From NCBI GenBank assembly GCA_003598085.1, contig QZKU01000139.1, forward strand, positions 1-58,344: DNA of 58,344 nucleotides. The letters run 5' to 3'. Positions 1-8,665 of this stretch are shown piece by piece (position 1 is the stretch's first letter; each line of letters begins with the position of its first letter). Origin of the DNA: Candidatus Abyssobacteria bacterium SURF_5 (GTDB taxonomy: Bacteria; Abyssobacteria; SURF-5). The translations under genes were made by a program, and so were the position numbers. The notes under the pieces were generated by a model. The model saw only the letters and a list, made by a program, of their open reading frames with translations. It was not told the origin of the DNA and ran no database searches.

Positions 1-76
1 CCGCTTCGCTACCTGCTGTACGAGCAATTAGCAGGATAATCACGTTTCAGATTATAAAGTCAGCCAGGCTTTTCCT

Positions 77-187
77 GGCACACCAGAGGCGCAGAGGTCG
101 CAAAGGAAATAGAAAGAAGAAATGAGAGAGAGAAATTTCCGGTTTCGTGTCTTTCTCCGCGGTCATTGCGCCTTTGCGGTTTATGAA
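77..187. repeat. AGAGGCGCAGAGG-type intergenic element
   Basis: The segment contains AGAGGCGCAGAGG near 85-97 and the perfect 8-base inverted arms CGCAAAGG (99-106) and CCTTTGCG (171-178). Between the arms is a purine-rich stretch. It resembles intergenic elements of the general form 'cgcagaggcgcagag ... ctttgcg' that I recall from many environmental bacterial genomes. That resemblance is from memory and copy number cannot be judged from one window. Confidence 0.4.
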
Positions 188-223
188 AGTGGTTGAATGG
201 CGATTGAATGAAGCGGGATGTAG

Positions 224-244
224 GGGCGACTCGATGAGTCGCCC
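224..244. repeat. perfect inverted repeat (9-bp arms)
   Basis: GGGCGACTC at 224-232 is followed by a 3-base loop and its exact complement GAGTCGCCC at 236-244. It could fold as a small hairpin. There is no T-tract after it, so it is not a typical terminator. It lies in the same gene-free region as the neighbouring purine-rich element and is probably part of a dispersed intergenic repeat. Confidence 0.5.
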
Positions 245-432
245 GTCAGGTGGAGGGGATATGGCTTGGGCATGGCGGAGTGTTGGAGCCATCTTGAAGA
301 TCGCCGCGGCGGGGGTATGAGATGCAGCGGAAATTGGAGCCAATTTGACCAAGCACAATGCCCTAAGAACACGATGCAGGGGCACGGCACGCCGCGCCCA
401 GAAAAGTACAGGTCCCGGCATTGTTTCGCCAC

Positions 433-461
433 TTGCTTGTGCTATGCAAAAAGTATATGAT
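433..461 (+). promoter_or_regulatory. possible sigma-70 promoter for the multi-PAS kinase
   Basis: TTGCTT (433-438), a 17-base spacer and TATGAT (456-461) fit the -35/-10 pattern. The -10 hexamer has five of six consensus bases. The start codon at 520 lies about 50 bases past the expected transcription start. Confidence 0.4.
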
Positions 462-519
462 TTCAGCAAAAAATGATGTTGCGCGTAGGGCGCACAGTAC
501 CCGATTCACGAGGTGAGCC

Positions 520-3417
520 ATGGCTCATGTGGACCAGACAAAAGAGGAACTCATTCGAGAACTCGAAGCGGCCCGCGCCCGCATAGCGGAATTGGAAAAA
601 GAAGCGTCCGAGCGAGAAGAGCGCTTCCAGGCCTTCATGGATAACAGCCCGGCAATCGCCTGGGCCAAGGATGAGGAAGGGCGATATATATATTTAAACC
701 AGGCCGTTAAGAATCGATTTCAAACCCGTTTCAATTGGCGCGGGAAGACCGACGCCGAGTTGTGGCCGGCGGCAGTTGCGGAGAAATTCCGCAGGAATGA
801 TTTGGCGGTTTTGGAAAGCGGGCGAACGATGGAGGTGGTCGAAGAAACTGTTAATCCAGGCGGGCGCATCCGATATTGGTGGAATTTCAAATTCCCCTTT
901 CAGGATTCTTCTGGGCGGCGATACATCGGCGGGATCGGCGTGGAGATCACCGAGCGCAAGAAGGCGGAGGAGGCTCTGAAGGCAACCGAAAAACAACTGC
1001 GCGAGCAAGCAGCGCGCCTGCAGGCTACTTTGGATGCCGCTCCCGTGGTCATTTTGAGCGCGCGGGATAATGAATGCCGCGAGATATTTGGAAACCGATT
1101 CGCGAGAGAGCTGGCGGGCGTTCCCGAAGGGACCAACATGTCAAGAACAGGCCCCTCGCCGGGATTCAACTGGCCCTTCCGCCTCTTCAAGGATGGGCTG
1201 GAAATGCGGGCGGAGGATTTGCCGATCCAGCGAGTGTCCGCGTCCGGAAGGGAATTGCGGAATTACAGCTACGATTGGGTCTTTGACAATGGGGACGTTC
1301 GAACGATGTTCGGCAACATCGTTCCAACATTCGACTCCGACGGCAGACCAAACGGAGCAGTTGCCGCCTTGATGAATATCACTGAACGCAAGCGGATGGA
1401 AGAGGTGTTGCAGCAGAGCCAGGAACAGATTCATCAGCAATTGACCGAACTCGAATCCATTTATCATTCCGCACCGGTTGGTTTATGTGTCTTCGATCGC
1501 GAACTTCGGTATGTTCGGATTAATCAGCGGCTGGCGGATATGAACGGGGTCCCGATCATTGATCATATCGGCAAGACAGTCCGGGAGATCGTGCCCGATC
1601 TGGCGCCGCTCGCCGAAGAAATCGCGGAAAAAATTTTGCGAACCGGGGAAGCTGTTCTCGATATTGAATTCAGCGGAACGACCGAATTCCAACCCGGCGT
1701 GCAGCGATATTGGATCGAGCATTGGCTTCCCCTTAAGGGCGCTGATGGCGAAGTGTTTGGGATCAATGTGGTCGTCAATGAAGTCACCGAACAAAGGCAT
1801 TCCGAGCAGGCGCTGCGCAGAAGCGAACGCGGCCTGGCTGAAGCGCAGCGAGTCGCTCACATGGGGAGCTGGGAGTGGAATCTTCAGACGGGTGAAATGC
1901 ATTGGTCCGAAGAAATGTATCGTGTCTTTGGGCAAGACCCAATGACTTATGTGCCCACACCGGAAGGGAATCTGGCTATTGTCCATCCCGATGATAGGGA
2001 AACTGTAAGGGAATTGAGAAATCTCATTACCTCCGGATGCACGCGCATCAGCGTCGACTATCGCATATTATTGTCAGATGGTTCGGTGAGGATATTGCAT
2101 TCGGAAGCTAATGTTACCGATTTTGACGTATCCGGTAAGCCTGTCCGGCTGGTTGGCATGATTCACGATATTACTGAGCGCAAGCAGGCGGAGGAGGCCC
2201 TGAAGAAGGCGCTGAGCGAAGCAGAGCGCCAGAAGCGTCAACTCGAAGCGGTTATGGAGGCCTTGCCGGTGGGGGTAGCCATCGTGGACAAGCACGGCGG
2301 GATCATCCGCTCCAACAGCGAGTATGAGAGAATCTGGGGAGGAAATCACGGCAAATCGATTCCGCCGGTGGGTGCAGTAAAAGATTACGCTGCGTTTCAA
2401 GCGTGGTGGGCGGACAGCGACAAACTTGTGAGGCCGGAAGAATGGGGGGCGGCACAGGCCGTCCAAAAAGCGGAGACGGTTTTCGGACAGTTGCTCGAGA
2501 TCAGGCGGTTCGACGGCTCGCACGGCTTTGTTCTTAACAGCGCAGCGCCCATCCGGGATGCAGGCGGAAAAATTCTCGGCGCTGCCGTCGCCATCCAGGA
2601 CATAACAGAACTGAGGCGAACACAGGATGCGCTGCGCGAAAGCGAAGAAAAATATCGCCGACTTGCGAAGAGCCTTAAGAAGACGGTTAAAGAGCAGGTG
2701 GAGCAACTCCAACAGGCAGAAAATCTGGCTGCCATCGGACGAATGGTGGCGATTGTGGCACACGAGATCCGCAACCCGCTTCTGAATATTCAACTGGGAG
2801 TGGATACCTTTTGCACCACCCTGAGCGACAGTAAGGAGAACACGGAGATACTCGCCGAGCTCGAGTACGGGCTCCATCAATTGAACGGCACGGTCAACGA
2901 GCTGCTGGAATATGCGCGTGCAGTACGACTCGAGCCGGTAATGCAGCCGGTAGGCCCTATGGTCAGTCGTGTCCTGAAGAACCTGCTGTACAGATTTGAT
3001 AGTGTCGTCGCTGAGGTAACGCTCGAGAACGAAAAGAGAGAGATCTTCGCTGATACCTCAAAGATAACGCGGGCTCTCACAAACATCGTTTTAAATGCCG
3101 CGGAAGCAATGCCCCAGGGCGGCGCACTCAAGGTGGAGTCCAGATTGTCCGGCCCAAACCGGCTTTGTTTGTCAATAACGGATACCGGGCGGGGAATGAA
3201 TTCAGAAGCCATGAAGAGACTCTTTCAGCCGTTTTACACGACGAAAACAACCGGGACCGGGCTTGGGCTCGCCATCAGCCGGAAAATAGTGGAAGCACAT
3301 AACGGAAGGTTGACTATACAGAGCAAGATGAATAAAGGTACTACGGTGAAGATTTATCTACCTCTTGGTCTTCCGAAAGCGTCAAGAAAGGGCGGGGACA
3401 GCGGGGCGGTCCAGTAA
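520..3417 (+). CDS. multi-PAS sensor histidine kinase (orphan)
   Basis: A 965-residue histidine kinase. After a short coiled coil (about 1-36) I read five PAS-type sensor units (roughly 37-145, 165-290, 305-420, 425-555 and 570-690). Most end in the usual D/E-I-T-E-R linker. A HisKA domain with HEIRNPL (His748) and a HATPase domain with N, G1 (DTGRGM) and G2 (TGTGLGL) boxes follow. No transmembrane segment is visible, so it should be a cytoplasmic sensor that autophosphorylates His748. The start has a good ribosome-binding site (GAGGTGA, 510-516). No response regulator lies beside it; the partner must be elsewhere. Signal and cofactor cannot be told from sequence. The kinase assignment is firm; the exact PAS count is approximate. 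Confidence 0.9.
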   Translation: MAHVDQTKEELIRELEAARARIAELEKEASEREERFQAFMDNSPAIAWAKDEEGRYIYLNQAVKNRFQTRFNWRGKTDAELWPAAVAEKFRRNDLAVLESGRTMEVVEETVNPGGRIRYWWNFKFPFQDSSGRRYIGGIGVEITERKKAEEALKATEKQLREQAARLQATLDAAPVVILSARDNECREIFGNRFARELAGVPEGTNMSRTGPSPGFNWPFRLFKDGLEMRAEDLPIQRVSASGRELRNYSYDWVFDNGDVRTMFGNIVPTFDSDGRPNGAVAALMNITERKRMEEVLQQSQEQIHQQLTELESIYHSAPVGLCVFDRELRYVRINQRLADMNGVPIIDHIGKTVREIVPDLAPLAEEIAEKILRTGEAVLDIEFSGTTEFQPGVQRYWIEHWLPLKGADGEVFGINVVVNEVTEQRHSEQALRRSERGLAEAQRVAHMGSWEWNLQTGEMHWSEEMYRVFGQDPMTYVPTPEGNLAIVHPDDRETVRELRNLITSGCTRISVDYRILLSDGSVRILHSEANVTDFDVSGKPVRLVGMIHDITERKQAEEALKKALSEAERQKRQLEAVMEALPVGVAIVDKHGGIIRSNSEYERIWGGNHGKSIPPVGAVKDYAAFQAWWADSDKLVRPEEWGAAQAVQKAETVFGQLLEIRRFDGSHGFVLNSAAPIRDAGGKILGAAVAIQDITELRRTQDALRESEEKYRRLAKSLKKTVKEQVEQLQQAENLAAIGRMVAIVAHEIRNPLLNIQLGVDTFCTTLSDSKENTEILAELEYGLHQLNGTVNELLEYARAVRLEPVMQPVGPMVSRVLKNLLYRFDSVVAEVTLENEKREIFADTSKITRALTNIVLNAAEAMPQGGALKVESRLSGPNRLCLSITDTGRGMNSEAMKRLFQPFYTTKTTGTGLGLAISRKIVEAHNGRLTIQSKMNKGTTVKIYLPLGLPKASRKGGDSGAVQ

Positions 3418-3446
3418 AGATTCTCCGCCGGGGACATTAGGATCGT

Positions 3447-3532
3447 TGTCATTCCGAGGAGCAAGGCGACGAAGAATCTACTCTTCTTTGACTTCTCAGG
3501 CTGAAGAGAGATTCTTCGCTACGCTCAGAATG
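3447..3532. repeat. imperfect palindromic element between convergent genes
   Basis: CATTCCGAGGAGCAAGGCG near 3450 is complemented imperfectly by CGCTACGCTCAGAATG at the other end, and both arms contain GAAGAATCT or AGATTCTTC. The element sits between the 3' ends of the kinase gene (plus) and the secreted-protein gene (minus). I recall near-identical 'cattccgaggagc...gaagaatct' palindromes between genes in many uncultured bacteria; that is from memory. It may also act as a bidirectional terminator. Confidence 0.5.
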
Positions 3533-3606
3533 CCATGCCGCAATGCGCCATTTCACGAGAAAGTAGGCCAGAACCAGCTTTCTTCTCGTCGCATGTGACA
3601 GATTCG

Positions 3607-4062
3607 TTATTTACAGGTAATGGGGAACAGTTCTCCGGTTCCGTGATCCATCCCAATATTATCTGGATCCGGGGAATCAATCTCATGGCAGAATCCGAAC
3701 CCTTCGTATGTTCCGCTCAACGTCGGCAAGCTCAGTACGATTCTGTTGATGTAGGCGAATGTGTCAGTATCATCAGTACCCGCAGAAACAAGCGTCATGT
3801 GAACGTTTCCCGCGTTCATCTCAGCACTGCCAATCAGAGCTTCGACTTTGCCTTCAATCGAGGTATACCTGCCATTTATCAAAAAATGCTGGCTGCCCAT
3901 ATCCGTCGCAACAAGTATTAAAACGCCCCCCTCCTCGTTTTCCCAGCAAAAGGTGCTGCCTGCGCTTGGCCATTTCGCAGCCTCACTTGGTCCGATAAAC
4001 AACCAGCTCGACAAGAGAATAATTGCGCCGCACAAACCGATCACCCATCCGAATTTCCTCAT
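3607..4062 (-). CDS. small secreted protein of unknown function
   Basis: A 151-residue protein that I do not recognise. Residues 1-28 form a signal peptide (basic start, hydrophobic core, then a small-residue SEA-A site). The mature part of about 120 residues has three cysteines (FCWEN, GFGFC and the C-terminal TCK), no further membrane segment, and looks like a small beta-rich domain with alternating hydrophobic stretches. The start is supported by AAAGGAG about 6 bases upstream. A promoter-like site overlaps the end of cobQ, so it may be transcribed alone. Periplasmic location is inferred from the signal peptide. Confidence 0.7.
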   Translation of the reverse strand: MRKFGWVIGLCGAIILLSSWLFIGPSEAAKWPSAGSTFCWENEEGGVLILVATDMGSQHFLINGRYTSIEGKVEALIGSAEMNAGNVHMTLVSAGTDDTDTFAYINRIVLSLPTLSGTYEGFGFCHEIDSPDPDNIGMDHGTGELFPITCK

Positions 4063-4117
4063 GCGCTGCTCCTTTCCCGACTCGGGTCCTGCCTGGGACG
4101 TCCCCGGTGAATGAAGA

Positions 4118-4147
4118 ATTAAATCATTTTACCAATTGATATGTCAA
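4118..4147 (-). promoter_or_regulatory. possible sigma-70 promoter for the small secreted protein
   Basis: On the minus strand TTGACA (4147-4142) is followed by an 18-base spacer and TTTAAT (4123-4118). It overlaps the stop codon of cobQ and lies about 60 bases before the start at 4062. Confidence 0.4.
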
Positions 4148-5667
4148 TGAGAGCGCTGCGCCTGAGCATTCAGAACGCGGTAGATCGCGTCGATATCGAG
4201 GTTTTGGCGCAGCAGCGCGGCCAGCTTATCGTATTCGAGATCGACATCATAGCGGGTCATTACCGATCCCAACGGTTGAAGGTTTTTTCGCTCGCGGATC
4301 GAATCAATGAAGCTCCTGCGGAAAACATCGTCGTCGAACAGCCCATGAACGTATGTTCCCCAGGCGCGGCCGTCCGCAGAGACCGCTCCGTCATCGAGTG
4401 AAAGGCCGGTGCGGGAATTTCTGGAGAAGAGCCGTAGTGCGGGGCGGGCGCCCAAGCCGAGATGGGTTTCGCCCATATGGATTTCATAGCCGCGGACACT
4501 CAGGCCTGATTGCGCATGGACCGCCTCCACCTGGTAGAGGTGTTTTTCCTTCAGGAAAACGGTCTCGACATCGAGTAAGCCGAGACCGCGCGTTTCTCTC
4601 GCCTCCGACTCGACGCCGTCGGGATCGCTCAGTCTTTTCCCGAGCATCTGATATCCGCCGCAAAAGCCGATGAGCGTACCGCCGTTACCGACGAACGAGA
4701 TGATCTGATTGTCGATGCCGCGCTCGCGCAGGTAAAGGAGGTCGTCGATGGTACTCTTGGTGCCCGGTAGGACAAGGACGTCGCATTGGGGCAGGCTTTC
4801 TCCCGGGTGCAGGTAGCGGAGGTTGACGTCGGGTTCCGCCTCGAACGGATCGAAATCGGTAAAGTTCGAGACGTGCGGCAGGAAAACGATCGCGATATCG
4901 ATCGCATCGTTCCTGCCTTTCTTTTTGAGCGCCGCTTTCCTGGCGAGCGAGTCTTCCTCGGGAATCCGAATTTCGGTGAAATAGGGAATGGTTCCAAAGA
5001 CGGGTCTCCCTGTGCGCCGTTCGAGGAAGTCGACAGCCGGCGCAAGCAGTTTTCTTTCGCCCCGGAATTTGTTGATGATGAATCCCTTGATTCTGTTCCT
5101 CTCCTGCGGCTCGAGCAGTTCGAGCGTTCCCACAAAAGAGGCGAATACGCCTCCCTTATCGATATCTCCAACGAGGATAACCGGCGCATCCGCGATCTCA
5201 GCCATTGCCATATTCACGATGTCGCCGTCTCGCAGATTTATCTCCGCCGGGCTGCCGGCGCCCTCAAGGACGACAATTTCATGTGTGCTTGCAAGGTTCT
5301 CATACGCCTGCCGCACAAAATGCTCGACGCGCGTGCGATACGTCGGAAATGCTTCTGCCGGCAGATCGAACGCGGGTTTCCCCATCACGACCACCTGCGC
5401 CTTGCAGTCGCTTGAGGGCTTGATCAGCACCGGATTCATATCCACGTGGGGATGAAGCCGGCAGGCCTGCGCCTGCACCGCCTGCGCGCGCCCGATCTCG
5501 TGGCCTTCCCGCGTCACATAAGAATTGAGCGCCATGTTTTGCGATTTAAAGGGGACGACATCATGACCATCCTGCAGGATAATCCGGCATAAGCCGGCCA
5601 CTATCACACTCTTACCAACATCGGAGCCGGTTCCCTGTATCATGAGCGGCCTGGCTTGGAGCGGCAT
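4144..5667 (-). CDS. cobQ: cobyric acid synthase
   Basis: A 507-residue CobQ/CbiP. It amidates the b, d, e and g side chains of (adenosyl)cobyrinic a,c-diamide using glutamine and ATP, a late step of cobalamin synthesis in the cytosol. The N-terminal synthetase domain starts with the P-loop-like GTGSDVGKS and the family signatures PFKSQNMALNS and MNPVLIKP. The C-terminal glutamine amidotransferase has VLPGTKST, the nucleophile in GFCGGYQML (about Cys336) and a histidine in TYVHGLFD. An in-frame TTG lies 12 codons upstream, but the ATG at 5667 has AAGGGA at proper spacing and starts with the usual family sequence. No other B12 gene is nearby; the cobalamin-dependent mutase in this window may be a client. 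Confidence 0.96.
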   Translation of the reverse strand: MPLQARPLMIQGTGSDVGKSVIVAGLCRIILQDGHDVVPFKSQNMALNSYVTREGHEIGRAQAVQAQACRLHPHVDMNPVLIKPSSDCKAQVVVMGKPAFDLPAEAFPTYRTRVEHFVRQAYENLASTHEIVVLEGAGSPAEINLRDGDIVNMAMAEIADAPVILVGDIDKGGVFASFVGTLELLEPQERNRIKGFIINKFRGERKLLAPAVDFLERRTGRPVFGTIPYFTEIRIPEEDSLARKAALKKKGRNDAIDIAIVFLPHVSNFTDFDPFEAEPDVNLRYLHPGESLPQCDVLVLPGTKSTIDDLLYLRERGIDNQIISFVGNGGTLIGFCGGYQMLGKRLSDPDGVESEARETRGLGLLDVETVFLKEKHLYQVEAVHAQSGLSVRGYEIHMGETHLGLGARPALRLFSRNSRTGLSLDDGAVSADGRAWGTYVHGLFDDDVFRRSFIDSIRERKNLQPLGSVMTRYDVDLEYDKLAALLRQNLDIDAIYRVLNAQAQRSH

Positions 5668-5700
5668 CTTTTTATCCCTTGTTTGTCGAATTCGGCAACA

Positions 5701-5714
5701 CAAAACCGGTTTTG
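5701..5714. promoter_or_regulatory. perfect palindrome at the cobQ transcription start
   Basis: CAAAACCGGTTTTG is a perfect 14-base palindrome. It lies between the cobQ -10 site (5722-5727) and the gene, close to the expected transcription start. That position would suit a repressor operator. I see no cobalamin-riboswitch consensus in the short leader. Confidence 0.3.
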
Positions 5715-5721
5715 CATGCTC

Positions 5722-5750
5722 ATTATATCCTGACGTTTTGGTTAAATCAA
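5722..5750 (-). promoter_or_regulatory. sigma-70 promoter for cobQ
   Basis: On the minus strand TTGATT (5750-5745), a 17-base spacer and a perfect TATAAT (5727-5722) precede cobQ. Confidence 0.55.
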
Positions 5751-5847
5751 AAGATTTATTGCGATTATCGATAACAAGTTGATTTAAATACAGAAGAGAG
5801 GAGGGTACCCCTCACACGCCGGGTGGGAAAAATTTTCCAAAATAATG

Positions 5848-5876
5848 TTGACAATGTTTCATCGCTATGATAACAT
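5848..5876 (+). promoter_or_regulatory. possible sigma-70 promoter for the TPR gene
   Basis: A perfect TTGACA (5848-5853) is followed after 17 bases by TAACAT (5871-5876, four of six). The expected start point lies about 30 bases before the GTG at 5914. Confidence 0.4.
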
Positions 5877-5913
5877 CATGTTGTATTAGTTACCGGAATT
5901 AATACCAGAAGTT

Positions 5914-8223
5914 GTGGACTCCCGATTTGCAGTCGTTTTCCCCGAGCCGGCGGCAGAGCAGATGATAGAGCATGCGGACAGCGAGATTCCGGAACAAAGC
6001 ACGACGCGAAAGGCCTCTGAACCCCCCCTATCATTCCTTCGGATATCCGATACCTTATCCAGTATTTCCTCATTTTTCAGAAAAATGCCGGTCTTTCTTT
6101 CATCGCTGGTACGCGAAAAAGTCGGACTTTCTATCTGCGCTGGGGCTGGCGCCGGATTGCTTATGGCGTGCGGTTTTCTGTTCTTTGAGACGGGTAAAGA
6201 GCAGTGGATGCTGAAGCAGAGATATCCGCAGGCCATGAATTGGGAAGAGCGGTATCTGATGTACTCGCAAGATCTTTTGGCCGAGGGAAATGTGGAGAAA
6301 GCGGAACAGATGCTGCTGCGGCTCCTTCAGAAGGAGTCCACTAGTGTTACGCATGCTGATGGGCTGTTGCTCTGTGCGCAGACGATCGAACAATTGCGGC
6401 AGGACGAAAGCTCAGCGGCCGAGGCGCGGGAATTGTATGAGAGATTTCTAACTCGTTATCCGGCAGAGCCCCGTGTTCCATTTGCCCGGATGCAGCTTGC
6501 GGAGAATTTCGCCGATGTGGGTTATTTTCCCGAAGCGAACGCCGAATACCAGAAAATGCTGGGCGCGTTGCGGGAACCGGAAAAGGCAGATGAAATCAGG
6601 CTTCTGCTCTCCAGAAACCACTACAGATCACGCGATTTTGTACGGGCTCGTAACCTGCTCACGCTTCTGATCCAGGAATCCTCGAATGAGAATCTGGTTC
6701 GGGATGCGCGGTTTCTGTTGGGTCAAACACATTGGGAACTCGGGGAAAAGCATCATGCCGAAACTCAGATGAAAGCCCTCGTTCGCGATGCTCCCGGGAG
6801 TCCGCATGCTGCCGCAGCGCTGCAATTTCTTGCTCAATCCGCGCTCGATGAGCAGGCATATCAGGAGGCGGCGAATTACTGCATACAGTGGCTGAAGGAA
6901 TCGCCGGTTGCTCACGGACGTCCGGAAGTTATGCTGCTTCTCGGCAGAGCGAAGCTGGGGCTGAACAAGGCGGACGAGGCGGTTAAAGCCGCTTCGGATG
7001 TCATCACTTTTTTTCCCGATTCACCTGTTTTGTCCGACGCATTCATGCTGAAGGGAGAAGCGCTCGAATCGCTCGCTCGGGTCGAAGATAGCCGCAACGC
7101 ATTTAAGGAGGCGGCTGGATTCTTCCCAGAAGCGCCGCTGCCGCTGCTGGAACTTGCCCGGATTGAATCCGAGATGGGCAATCTTTCGGAGGCGATCTTC
7201 CTGACGGAGCGGGCATGTGGGCTCGATTTTGAGAATGATTCCGCTCTCGTCGGGCTTGCAAAATTGTATTGGAAAAATGGCGAAAATGTAAAAGCGATAC
7301 GGCTTCTGCAGGATTTCACCCGGGAGCGCCAGCTTTCGCCAAGCATAGCGGAGGCGTTCCTTCTTCTGGCCGACATACAGGCGAGCCTAAAAGATTTTGA
7401 CGGGGCATATAAAACACTCGACCGCCTGCTCGCTTCAGGAACAACAACGATTGAACAGCATGTTGTAATCGAGAGGCAGGGGGACATCTACTTGCAGGCC
7501 GGCTTATATAATGACGCGCTTGAAGCCTACGAATCAGCCCGCGAAAAAGGCGCAAAGTCGCCAGCTTTTTCTTTAAAAATCGCCAGAACGCTTTTTGAAG
7601 CCGGCAAATTCGAGGACTTTTTGAAAGCGGCTTCGTCGATCAACCAGGATTCACTTTCGCCCGCCGAAAAGTTTGACCTCCTTTACTTGCAGGCAAGAGC
7701 AAACGCCGAACTTGGATCTTTCAAGAAAGCACGCCGCGAGATCCATCAGGCGATCGCGCTGAAGACGGCGAAGGAAAATTTTTCCACGTTGGCATTATTA
7801 ATGCACATTAACCTCCAACTGGGCGATGAAGCTGAAGCAGCAAGAATACACGACGTAACTCGCAAACTTATCGGGATGGAACAGGCGGAGGCCCCTTTCG
7901 AAGCTCGAAAAATCGTGCTCGATTGGGCCGACCGGTTCTATGAGAGGGCGAATTATCAGAAAGCTGCAAGCTTATACTCGGCAATTTCCCCTCCGCAATT
8001 TCCGTTGTCAGATGCGGCCTGGGCGTTGTGTCAGAGAGGAAACTGTTATTTCAGGCTTGCGCAGTATTCGAAGGCGAGAGAAGACTATTCCGAGTTGGAG
8101 CGCAGGTATCCCGATTCTGAATATGTTTCCGTCGCAAAGCAGCGGAGGACGCTGTTGGATCTAAGGGTGAAACGGTCCAACCCCGATGCCGGAGATGCTG
8201 AAGCCGATGCGCGAATCGATTGA
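5914..8223 (+). CDS. membrane-anchored TPR-repeat protein
   Basis: A 769-residue protein made mostly of tetratricopeptide-like helical repeats. A single hydrophobic segment (about 71-90, LSICAGAGAGLLMACGFLFF) suggests an anchor, with the repeats (about 105-750) on one side of the membrane. Typical repeat phrases include NVEKAEQMLLRLL, DFVRARNLLTLL and QYSKAREDYSELERRYPDSEY. Such proteins are usually scaffolds; the partner is unknown. The start is uncertain: GTG 5914, ATG 5962 and ATG 6085 are possible and none has a strong ribosome-binding site. Its end overlaps the FlgN-like gene by 38 bases, so it may be co-transcribed with the flagellar regulators, which makes a role in motility possible but unproven. 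Confidence 0.75.
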   Translation: MDSRFAVVFPEPAAEQMIEHADSEIPEQSTTRKASEPPLSFLRISDTLSSISSFFRKMPVFLSSLVREKVGLSICAGAGAGLLMACGFLFFETGKEQWMLKQRYPQAMNWEERYLMYSQDLLAEGNVEKAEQMLLRLLQKESTSVTHADGLLLCAQTIEQLRQDESSAAEARELYERFLTRYPAEPRVPFARMQLAENFADVGYFPEANAEYQKMLGALREPEKADEIRLLLSRNHYRSRDFVRARNLLTLLIQESSNENLVRDARFLLGQTHWELGEKHHAETQMKALVRDAPGSPHAAAALQFLAQSALDEQAYQEAANYCIQWLKESPVAHGRPEVMLLLGRAKLGLNKADEAVKAASDVITFFPDSPVLSDAFMLKGEALESLARVEDSRNAFKEAAGFFPEAPLPLLELARIESEMGNLSEAIFLTERACGLDFENDSALVGLAKLYWKNGENVKAIRLLQDFTRERQLSPSIAEAFLLLADIQASLKDFDGAYKTLDRLLASGTTTIEQHVVIERQGDIYLQAGLYNDALEAYESAREKGAKSPAFSLKIARTLFEAGKFEDFLKAASSINQDSLSPAEKFDLLYLQARANAELGSFKKARREIHQAIALKTAKENFSTLALLMHINLQLGDEAEAARIHDVTRKLIGMEQAEAPFEARKIVLDWADRFYERANYQKAASLYSAISPPQFPLSDAAWALCQRGNCYFRLAQYSKAREDYSELERRYPDSEYVSVAKQRRTLLDLRVKRSNPDAGDAEADARID

Positions 8224-8665
8224 GCGGGAATTTGAGCGGTTTCAACAGATGCTGCGCGCCCAGGCGGAGCTCTATCGAACACTAATCGGCCTGGCGAAGA
8301 AACAGGCGCAGAAGATTGCGGAGAAGCACATTGACGGATTCATCGGCGTTCTTGAAGAAAAAAGAACGATATTGCAGGAAATAGAATCCATTGAAGTTTC
8401 AAGCGCCCCCTTGCGCGATGCCTGGGAATCGCGGAGCCAACTGGCCGACGAGGAGACGCGACGGCGCGTGCGCGGGCTTGTGGACGAGATACGGAGGCTG
8501 CTCGAGGAGCTCCTCGAGCTCGAATCAAACAGCCAGAGTGAGCTCGGACATGCGAAGGATCTGGTTGAAGAGCAACTCCGGCAGGTGAATGCCGGCCCCG
8601 ATGCGATGCGGTCGTATAAAGGACCTGTTCAGTGCAAACCACGGTTCATGAACGAAATTGGCTGA
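8186..8665 (+). CDS. flgN: FlgN-like flagellar export chaperone
   Basis: A 159-residue, highly charged, all-helical protein. The pattern LYRTLIGLAKKQAQKI, then VLEEKRTILQEIESIE and a long acidic/arginine-rich helix matches the FlgN family (usually 140-160 residues). FlgN proteins hold the hook-associated proteins FlgK and FlgL before export. flgK and flgL are not in this window. The position, overlapping the TPR gene and the FlrB-type kinase gene, supports a flagellar role. Starts at 8186, 8195 or 8207 are possible; GGAG at 8191-8194 would favour 8207. The family call rests on helix pattern and context, not on a sharp motif. Confidence 0.6.
   Translation: MPEMLKPMRESIEREFERFQQMLRAQAELYRTLIGLAKKQAQKIAEKHIDGFIGVLEEKRTILQEIESIEVSSAPLRDAWESRSQLADEETRRRVRGLVDEIRRLLEELLELESNSQSELGHAKDLVEEQLRQVNAGPDAMRSYKGPVQCKPRFMNEIG

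Larger units (their letters stand above)
1..519. other. gene-free left edge with intergenic repeats
   Basis: I see no convincing gene here. Frames on both strands run through repeat-like DNA and have no ribosome-binding site or family signature. The stretch holds a purine-rich repeat-like segment (about 77-187), a perfect 9-bp inverted repeat (224-244) and a promoter-like site (433-461) that leads into the histidine kinase gene. The window starts here, so the end of an upstream gene could lie just outside. Confidence 0.6.

Noticed and set aside
47-469. 140-residue frame on the minus strand at the left edge
   Set aside because: It runs through the repeat-like elements, has no ribosome-binding site, and its translation has no family-like pattern.
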